Assembly: GCA_026874595.1 (NCBI GenBank)
Contig: CM049319.1
Span: forward strand, 53,890,917-53,954,916
Length of the DNA: 64,000 nucleotides
Direction: 5' to 3'
Origin: Sipunculus nudus
Taxonomy: Eukaryota > Annelida > Sipuncula > Golfingiida > Sipunculidae
Made by a program: the position numbers and the translations under genes. The notes under the pieces are model-generated. The model was not told the DNA's origin and searched no databases. It worked only from the letters and a program-made list of their open reading frames with translations. Below, in pieces: positions 50,601 to 61,700 of the stretch. Numbering within the stretch: the first letter of the stretch is position 1; each line of letters starts with the position of its first letter.

Positions 50601-53600
50601 CTGCCAAGGCAGCTCATTACCCCCACATGCATGGTATAATCAGAAATGCAGCAAATTTTTCCTTTATAAATTAAAAACTTCCTAGATCTAGGTGGTCATC
50701 CAGATCACCCCTAAAAATTAATCAATTGTTCCTTGTATCACTGCCAAGCTATCCTGAAAATTTTATTAAATCTGAATAAATAACTTTGTTAGTAATGTTG
50801 CTAACAGACAAACACCAATGCTGGCAAAAACATAACCCCTGCCTGTTGGCGAAGATAATAATTCTATAGTTCAAATGCATATGTGCGTAGGTATTAATCT
50901 TATATTTGATCTGAAGTTATTGGACACACAGACTGTTATATAATTTACTCATATGAAGATAAACAAGAGCATTGCAAACGTTCATAATACACCCACCATG
51001 TATCTGGTGACCTCTGACCTTATTAGATATGTGTTAATTTTGAGGAGAATGTAGGTCAGGTGAGACACTCTATTGGTAAATATGTAAAATGAGTTTACTG
51101 AAAACCATAGGATATTTTGTCAGTCACCAAGGTGCTCAAAGTGCGGTGACCTCTGACCTCATTAATTATGCATGGATTTTGCTGGAAATCAAACATAGCC
51201 GAGATATTTGATTTATTAACATTTATGATGAGTTTTATTAAAATCCTTCACATTCTTCATAAGTTACCACGGTGACACCACAAAGAAGCATAGTGACCTG
51301 TGACCTTACTAAATATGCATGTATGTTGCCCATAATCAAACTCAGGTGAGATAATCTGTCGGTAAGTAGTTACAGAGAGTTTCATGAAAATCAATCAAAG
51401 CCCTGGTAAGTTATTACGGCAACACTAAAAGTTAAAGGACGGATGGATGGATGGATGGTGGGTATACCATTATACTCCAGTCATATGACAGTGGCCTATA
51501 TATGGCTTACATTTTCTCACTTAAAAGCCACAAAATTGTGAATAAAACTTTACAACAATTATCCCACTGCCAGATAGATACTCAGATCGTTTTTGCACCA
51601 ACCAAGTGAATATAAATTATAATATTTTATCTGCCCATCTCTATATAACCGCACATTTGTGATACTTACTTTGACAGGATCGCTGTCATGGTTAAAGAGC
51701 TTACAACGTCGGATAGCACAAAGGACCGGGTCCGTGGAATCGTCAGCCATGTTGTGGGTACATACTGGGGGTAGCGATTTTCTCTGTAAAAGAATAAAAA
51801 AAAATATGTACTTATAATTAGTGTTCTCCAACAGCAAGCAATAAAGTTTAATTCACAATTTCAAACACAGAAGACTTTAGATAAACATATTATCCACAGG
51901 GCCTTGGGATGCTTAGAAATGTCTGCATGCAACTATGAAATAACAATTAAACTGGTTCATAATATGTTCATTAAAATACAATGCAGGTTATAAATCTCTA
52001 TGTTTCTATCTATTACACTGGCTGATGCCACCACATGCCAGGCTGATTTTACCCGTATTGTTCAGCAGAGATGCATACTAACCATCTCACATCTTACTGC
52101 ACTGGGCTGGTACATGTTAAGAAAATATCATGTATGCTCAATAAATCAATACAAGTATCATTACAGTTCTAATTACTTTTATTAATTGACAAAAAACTGC
52201 AACAGCAGGTTTACCTTTAGACTGAGGATTGAGTATTTCATCTTGACAATATCGTGCTTACTTAGCAACTCCGCAGGTTCAGGAAGATGACCTCTGAAAT
52301 AAAGGAATAACAAAAATATTAGTTTCTAAAATGTACTTAAGTTTCATCAAATAGAAAATTCATATGTTATGCAAAAAAAAAATTAAAAGCTTGGTTTCTC
52401 AGGCACCAAATGTGTTAATTTTGGCCACTATCCAAAATTTTTATTTTAATTAGAATATATAATACTGATCTAAGCTCCAGCCACTACAACATTTCATGCA
52501 AGGAAATAAAAATTAATGTAATTTCTGTTGGTTATGAAGTGGTTCACTGTTTAGCAAAACAATTCTGTTATTATCTGGTCATATGAAATTTTATCTATAA
52601 AATGTAGTAAAGCATCAATCTCCAACATTGTTTTCTGAAAAGAAGGATAAACCATTATTTGTTTTATAACTTTAGGATAATCCAATAATCAGGAAGTTCA
52701 GCATCAAGATGAAAAAAATATTTTGTTCATCTAAAGGCAAACCATCGTATTTCTCAAAATTGGAAAGTAAGAAATTTGAAAGTTCATTATATAGTTACTG
52801 TGGCTTTAAATGATTTTCTATTTGAATGTACTTTTTCAATTTATCCCAGGGAGGCATTATCCTGCTGTTATTCTTTATATTCCTGCTTATTTTATCCTCT
52901 GATCAGAATGATAAACTTATTTGGGGGTAGTTGGGATAACCTATGGCAAGACAAATGAGCAAGACTTTGCTACAGTAATGGTAGCTTATTTCAACAATTA
53001 ATTCTGAACTGAACACTTTTAGCTGCTCTGACAATCAATACTCTACTCTATGCAAATATATTCAGATTTATGCAAATGTATTTAGGTTTGAAAATTTAAT
53101 CAGATGTATGCAAATATATGCAGACGTATCAAAGCCTCCGCTTAATCAGTTATAGAACATCATAGTGCTTCTTACCTGAGACAGCTTTCAAAGATTCTAG
53201 CACCAACTGCCTTCTCAATCTCGTTGACTTTTTCAGTGAGCTGTTTGACCTTGAAGTGTCCATTTAGGGAGTCATGGTTGAAGTTGTTATGACGAGCAGG
53301 GAAGATAATGAAGGCCACCACCGTCATTTCACTATTACTAACCTACAATAAAGAGACCTATTCTTATTATGGTCTATCCCAGTACCTGTTTCCACATTTT
53401 TTTTGTGATAATCTTTTATAAAATGGAGACTGTGTAAAATATTCTGGCCCAAAGTTTGCCAGAGCTATTCTGCAGAGTGAGTGAAAAATAATGTATTATC
53501 TTGCACTGAATTTGTAAGAGATAAATCATTTAAAGTTTAAGAAGACAGATCGTAATGATTGCAAAATCTCAAGCACCAGAGAACAGTGATTTAAACAAGT

Positions 53601-56600
53601 TATTCCAGCTGATGACAGTCAATCCAGTATCATGAATGTGAGTAATTTTATGCAAAAATTGGAAGTAGGTTTGCCTCTATCATATAAGGTACTAATTCTT
53701 GATGTCAGCTTTGTTGGACTTTCTGAGTAACTCTTGATGTCAGAGTTGTTGGACTTTCTGAGTAACTCTTGATGTCAGAGTTGTTGGACTATCTGAGTAA
53801 CTCTTGATGTCAGACTTGTTGGACTTTCTGAGTAACTCTTGATGTCAGAGTTGTTGGACTATCAGAGTAACTCTTGATGTCAGAGTTGTTGGACTATCAG
53901 AGTAACTCTTGATGTCAGAGATGCTGGACTTTCAGAGTAACTCTTGATGTCAGAGTTGTTGAACTATCTGAGTAACTCTTGATGTCAGAGTTGTTGGACT
54001 ATCAGAGGAACTCTTGATGTCAGAGTTGTTGGACTATCTGAGTAACTCTTGATGTCAAATATGTTGGACTATCAGAGTAACTCTTGATGTCAAAGTTGTT
54101 GGACTATCTAAGTAACTCTTGATGGCAAGAGTTGTTGGACTATTAGAGTAACTCTTGATGTCAGAGTTGTTGGACTATCTAAGCAAGTCTTGATGTCAGA
54201 GTTGTTGGACTATCTGAGTAACTCTTGATGTCAGAGTTGTTGGACTATTAGAGTAACTCTTGATGTTAGAGTTGTTGGACTATTAGAGTAACTCTTGATG
54301 TCAGAGTTATTGGACTATCTGAGTAACTCTTGATGTCAGAGTTGTTGCACTATTTGAATAACTCTTGATGTCAGAGTTGTTGGACTTTTAGAGTAACTTA
54401 TTGCCATGACAACATTAAAGATATAATCTTTTACCCATTGTAGCACATGTACAAATCTGACCTGGTGGTGGCTTAAATTTTAGCAGGGAAACAGGTATTT
54501 CAAATGTATTGGATTTTATTCAGCAAAAAACACAAAATGCCTTAGCAAGTCTCTATTAAATTGACTTGCACTGGTTTAAAGTCCTAATGTAATGAATAAA
54601 TACTGACTCATAGTAAGTTTGCAGTAAGATTCAGATATACATGTATGGTTGCACAATTGCACTCTAGTACAGATTCTGGACTTCAGTAATCTGCAAAGAT
54701 TAACAAGACTTGAGTACAAGTACAGAACTCCTTTCCTCCCAAAAGCAGATCCAGGGGAGGCATCCAGACTAAATATTGTTCCCATTGGCTGAATGTATAT
54801 ACCTTGAACCATTTTAACTCAAATAACCAGGGCTTGATTGCCATCGCAGTAAGCCCCTGCCAACAAACAAACGTATTCCAGATTAAACATGATCAAAATC
54901 TTGTTTGGTATGCTTTACCAGTTCAAGAACAGTATAAATTTTTCAATTCTTGTCAGAAACATCAGAGATCATATGATTTTTGTCAGTGCCACTGATGAAC
55001 ACTTATAATGCAAAATGTAAAGTTCATTTCATTACTTACCTTAAGCCAATGATTCAGTCTTGAAAGCGTTTCGATGAAAATGTCAGCACCTTTGTTGCTG
55101 AACTCATATCGACCAGCAATGAACAAGTAGATTGTTTTGTCAAGGTCAAAGCTGTGATGACTGAAAAGAAAAGAAAATATTATATGTCCGAATTTTGGGC
55201 TTTGGAAGGTTCCATTTAATAATAAGTTTAAAATCTCAAAAACAAATATCTAGAGTTAAATATATGAAGGAAATCTGTCAACTTGCTCATGAGATATTTT
55301 TAACAGTGGAATCGCCCCTGATGACTTTGAAAATAATAACATGTGACCCATAGGTCAAGACGCTCAGCCGACTGACATGTTGATAATATGTCCTAGCACA
55401 GATAACCAATAACTTGGTGGCATCATTGTTCATGCATATTAGCTTAAGTTTATCAAGACCCATAAACACAACAAATCTGATAACAATCCAATCAGCCTTT
55501 CATGAGGAATCTGGCAATTTGTGTGTATTTCGCATTATTTCTGGGGTGCTCAAACATATCCCAAAACTCTGAGAATATTGGTCACTGTGACGCAATTTCA
55601 GGTTTCTTAGGAGAACTTTTGAGGAATTCTCAGGATGTCAAGAAGAATATGGGTAACAGAGACCTAATTCCAAGTTTCCAAGAAGACTTTTCATGGACCT
55701 CTCTGGATGTAAAGTGAGAAGATTCCAGGTCCAGCGGTTACAATTTGTGCCCTGTTAACAGATGACGGCGTCTTTTGAGGTCTCAAAAATAGAGAAAAAA
55801 AATCATAAAAAATAGAAAAAATATAGGTGGCGCCACCAGTCTGCAGAAACTGATGAAACACTCCATGATCAATATCCATGCAAAGAATCATGGTGATCAA
55901 TGCATTAGTTGTTTAGATATATATATAGTTGTTCAGATACTTCAGCCTTTGTATCAAATTTTTCATTACTCTGGGGGGTACTTCGGAGCCCCATAGCCTG
56001 ATGAATATGGGTAACAGAGACCTAATTCCAGGTTTCCAAGGAGATTTTTCATGGACCTCTCTGGATATGATGTTAGAAGATTCCAGGTCCAGTGGTTACG
56101 ATTTGTGCCTTGTTAATGGACAGACGGCCAGACATCCGGACCGACGACGGACAATGAGTGATAGCTTTAGCTCAGATGACTTACAGTCAGCTGAGCTAAA
56201 AAGTCACTAAAATCAACTAGAGCCTGCACATCCTCAATAAAGACCTTATATATATATATACAAATCTATCAAACAGCTCTTGAGACATTTTATAGCATGA
56301 TAGTTCCCCTTTCTAACTATCACAGAACTGAAAGCCATTCAGACAAATAAGCAACCACAGTACGAAGAAGCACAAAATGACAGAACTGAATTTGCAAGGA
56401 CTATGACTTTGATACAAAGAGTAGGATGACTTGGAAAGGCAGAAAAAATCAAATTATTTTTTACAGAGGTAACTTTTTTATACTGTCTTATCTAATTCTT
56501 AATCTAAGTATGTACATCTGCAGAGTTCCATTGCAGTTTGAGACTAGGAGACAGGGCAGAAGCACTCGCTTCCTATCATGTTTTTTGTATCCTGGTGTAA

Positions 56601-58727
56601 CCCAGACCCAGTGTCTACCACATCTGTGGGTCATGGGTATATTCAACTCGATTGCTTGGTAAAAAAACTGAGGACCCTAAAAAGATGTACTCATTTGTGA
56701 GTAAAACACACCAGTGGGTCACAGCCTTCCAATTCAACCTGCAGAGCCCTTACCCTGGGTGGGGGCTGACCGTGATATATCTCATGGCTCATGAGTTTTA
56801 GAGATTTGAACTCATTACCTCCTGGCCCAAAGTCCTGTGATATACCCCTAAAACCAGAGGAGCTGGTTAGCAATCAGCTTAAATATGTTTTTCCCTACCA
56901 GGCTTCACTTCAGTTATAGTTATTTAAATAATAGTGATAGGCTGATGATAGATCATAATCAATGATCAGTCAGTAGGTGCAAAATGATCAGACAATGGAT
57001 CTTGCCATGCCATAATCAATTACAGACCTGATCACATTATTTAGGTTCTGTGAGGAAGAATTGTGTAATTTCACACCAGCAAACTTTATAAAATTCTGTG
57101 TCCACTAATAACTTCATAAATTTACTACATAAATATGTAGACTATAGAATTATTGCATATATAAGCCAATATGTAGACCTTTATATCAGCTGAGATAATG
57201 TACAAAGGTTTCAATGGTAAGAAATTTCATTCTCCTGAACTACCGATTATTTCCAGTCACTGGTCAGTTGAGGTCAATCAATTTTTATTGATCATGAAAT
57301 TACATACCCATGGAAGTGACCTCGCACAAAGTTGTTGATCTTCTCTTTGTAGCGTGCATGAAGGTTTTGAAATTCATGTAAGGCTGCAAACTTCTTTACG
57401 TTTAATCCATTAGGTGTTATCACATCTGGAAAAAATGAAGCAAATGAAAACATCCAACAAAGTTTCCTGCTTATTTATTTCTTAGTAAACGTCAAACATA
57501 ATCAGTGCACTTAATAAAATGAAATAATTAATGTATAACATTTTTTAATGTGAAATCTTAACATACTGATTAATTGCACAACTTACCTGAACCAAATACT
57601 GCAATTCAAACAATAGGTTGGGAATATGGCATAAAAATCATCTAAATAAGCAAACAGGATTAACAAATATTTCATTTGGTCAAATATTGGAGTTTTGCAT
57701 AGCATCCATGATTGTTGGCCATCTTCCCTATCAGTAGCTAGGTTAGTTTTGTCCACAAAACTTGTTCAACATTGGCAAATATGAAGAAATTTTAAAATTG
57801 TTTCATGGTGGTTGAATGATTAGAGGGATTGAATTATTAGAATAAATACGGTATGATGCATGGGTCATGATGGTCACCATGTTCAAGTTAAACAGAAATG
57901 ATAGTTTTGTCAGTTTATTGAGTTTGTTCTCAAACTGTCAGTGATGGAGTCAGTTTGATATCCTAAGTCCTTACCAGAGGACAATACCAGAGTATTTGTT
58001 CAGCATTAAAAAGACAGAGACTGCAAACCCTTGCCCTACTGCCATCTTGAGTGAAATATAATTTAATATCTTCTATAACAGAGCCCAGATATAGTCCCAG
58101 ATAATCTTTGAAGAGGTATTGTTAGAGTTACAAGTCTGGAACTAAATGTATGCAGTCAACAATTATTTTACTGGAAGCCTCCTATCATTCCCCCCCAACT
58201 GAATGATAATGGGCAATCCAATTTTAAGTATTAAGCAATGGGAATCAGGTCAAGGTAAAAAAATAAATATCAGGGGCAATAATTAAGACCTACTACTAAT
58301 GTTATGCCAAAATTCCTGCTTTTGAAAATCAGCCCGAGACCTTGCACAAACAGAATTTCATGGCCGCAAAAAAAAAAGTAAAATAAAATATATGGTTTAT
58401 CTTCATTAGGAGGGACTCCATAAGGTCCATTCATAATTTTTTTACACCCAAATAAACTGATTAACCCATAAAATCCCACACCCCTCCTTCCTACAGGGGA
58501 AGGATAAAGTATGCATATACACATAAATACATAAAATCATGGATATTTACTCCACTGTTATATCCTCATCCTCACCTTCGGGTCTAAGCAAACATGCCTA
58601 GTGTTTCCTGATATAAAGAATATATGAATGAAAAGACTTTTCACAAGAGCACCACCAGAGTGCATAGTATGCCTGTTGTATTGCTTGTGACCTCTGACCT
58701 CATTAAAATGCATTAATTTTGTTAGGA

Positions 58728-58767
<40 letters not shown>

Positions 58768-61700
58768 TTTTAATACAGACAATGTACAACAATGAAAGAA
58801 ATAAGAATAGAAAAAAAAAGAACAGTAGAAAGCAAATAACACAACATTTAGGTTAACTGCATTATTACTTATAATCTAATAACAAACATCTTCTGACTAT
58901 GAACATTAAACATGTCCGACTTTAGATATAGATCAGATTCAAACAAAGTTCTGACATAAAGGTAGTCAGATTTAGTTATTCTCATTTCAGTGAATATATC
59001 TGTTTGCGCATTAGTGTGTCAAAAAAGGTAATATTACCACTTATTAATTCTTTGCTGATGCTGCAGTGTTTTGTAAAGCTAAAAAATATCCGAAAAAGCT
59101 TTATTGTACGCTACTTTTACCTTTTCTATAGTGAACTTTCTGTATTTACACAAGAGACTGGCACAATATAAAGTGTAGCAAAACATTTTAAATAATAATA
59201 TCTTAACTGTTTCTGAGCAAAATTTGAATTTTTGTTAGAACATATTAGCCTGTATGTACAGTAGGTGCATTTGTTGCAATATGTCATCAAGAGTTTCACT
59301 AAAATCCATTATATTGAAAGTTTAAAGTAATCACAATGACACCACAAAGAAGTCTGCTGACCTGTGACCTCATAAAATATGTGTACATTTTTCCTAGAAT
59401 CGAACTTGGGTAAGCAGTTGTAATAAGTTTCATGAAAATCAATCAAAGCCATGGTAACTTATTGTGACAACACAAATTAAAAAACGGACAGCCATATGGA
59501 CAGATGTACAAAGTCTTGGTGTATCATAATACATCCTGTCTGAGACACGGATATAAAAAAGGTACAGTAGAGCGCCGTATTTCCGAATGCCGAATTTCCG
59601 AATGCCGAATTTCCGAAAATTTGTTTTTCCGAAAATAAAAATGGGGAACCGAAAATGTATTCGTATTTCCGAAATATATAATATATTTCAAGTATGTAAA
59701 AACCTAAATAAGTATTGTAATGACTAGTCACAAAGCCTGCGGTCATGTGTTAAGCCAAGTGGTGGCCCTAATTAATTAATTCTGGGCTGATGTTGTCGCC
59801 GGGGCAAAGGTGTGAAAACTACAGCTAGCCCCGCAAAGCTCAACCACCTGTACCCCTAGCAAGCAACTGAGCAGTTTATCCAAGAGCACTTGTGTGTTAT
59901 CAATCACATCTCGTTTGTACTCAAGCAAGCATAGTTCGTCGGCTTGGGACAGGATGTCATGCCAAACAACTGAGCAGTTTACTCGCATCAGCACTGGCGA
60001 GGTATAATTCATAAAACACTTGTTCTCGAGCAGCTTTTAAATGTCCCTGTCTTCAATTACGTAGATCAATAAGAAACACGGTGTTCTTTTGCAATGTCAT
60101 TTGACCTTTCCTCCAGTGAATTTGATGGAAAAATAACACACACGTATCCTTAAAGCAGGTTAGAGTAATATTTGCAAATTATGCTCAGCAATAATCCAAT
60201 ATTTTTTATACGTCCAGGTTGTCAATTACTAATATCAAAAAGAAACACCGTGTTTCTCGGGTAAAATGGCATTATGTTAATCATGAACTGTCGTATTAAC
60301 TTGCCGCTAGACCCTTGTCTGCATTTCCAAATGTTCGTTTTTATGAACAAAATTTTGTCCCCTGACGCTTTCGGAAAAACGGCGCTCTACTGTATACTTT
60401 AACGAATATTCACAAGTAGATGTTGACACAGGCTGCGATAAAGGCAGCTCACCTGGTTTTCTCTGCAGTAAATATTCTGCTTCCACTCCGGTGATTTCTG
60501 AAACCGTCGTAAAAACCTCTGCGCAGTGACATGCTGCCCTCTCCATGCAGTAGCGGTGATATATCCCACGATCCCCTGCTTCCTTGTCAAGGTCAAACTA
60601 AATAAGAAGAACAAGTTTTTACTTGCAAGTTCAACATAACAAACATTATCTACATATGCCCCTGACATTGTGATATTACAAATCAGTCCGATACATGTTC
60701 ATATAGGATGTATTTACTGGGTATTTATACAATTATACAATTTTTCAGGAAAAAAATACACCGATGCACACATGTTTACCCATACATTCAAACATATATG
60801 CATGATAAAAAGTATATATATTTTAAAATTTTAATATGAATTATCTTAATTATGCATTACTTTAACAAGGGAACCATGGGTTTCAATGCTCAGCTGAAGT
60901 TGTGAATAAGAATATTTATATGAGCATTTTCAAAATGTGGGTCCTGTGACCTTGACCCTTGACCTTATGACCATAAACACAGAAAAATTACTATCCTTGA
61001 ACTTACAGCATTCTGATTATCATAACAATCTTTTTAAAATAGTGGGTCCAGTGACCTCTGACCATGTCACCTCAAAATCTACAGATATCTTACATTTTGG
61101 GCAGGTAAGCCATATGTGAAAGATGGGAGGTTTGGAATGAAAAGTTTGATTTACAATGCATCAACAATCTTTTTTTTTAAGATGTGTGTCCTGTCAACTT
61201 CACTTTTGACCTCAGAACCTTGGAATCAAATTGATTCCTACTTTAGTGGTGGGTCATTAATATATCAAGTTTGAAGCCTATCTGTCAATCCAAACCAGAG
61301 TTACCATCCATAAACTAATTTTTTGAAGGGCCCCTGTGACCTGTACCTTTGACCTTGTGAACCCAAATTCAATGAGGCACTTCTCCTATTAGCAGGTCAG
61401 CTATATGCGCAAGGTTGAAGATTTAAAATGAAGGGTTTTGCTTAAAATGCATCCACAATCTTTATAAATAAGTGTGTCCTGTGACCTTGATCTTTGCCCT
61501 GATAACCCAAAATCATTAGGGATCTTGCTTTCATGGTGGGCCATACATGAGTCATGTTTGAAATCCATATATCAATTGAAATTGGAGTTATCAAATCCCT
61601 CCTGAGAAATAAGCAGGGACATACACTGCAAAAAAATCATTGTATGTGGCGACACCAGTCTTTTGTAAGAAAGCCATCACAGATGCACGGACAAGTCAAA

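Noticed and set aside
53692-54402. Regular 35-bp repeat array that looks CRISPR-like in period
   Set aside because: Units are directly adjacent with no unique spacers, and the array lies in an intron of an animal gene.
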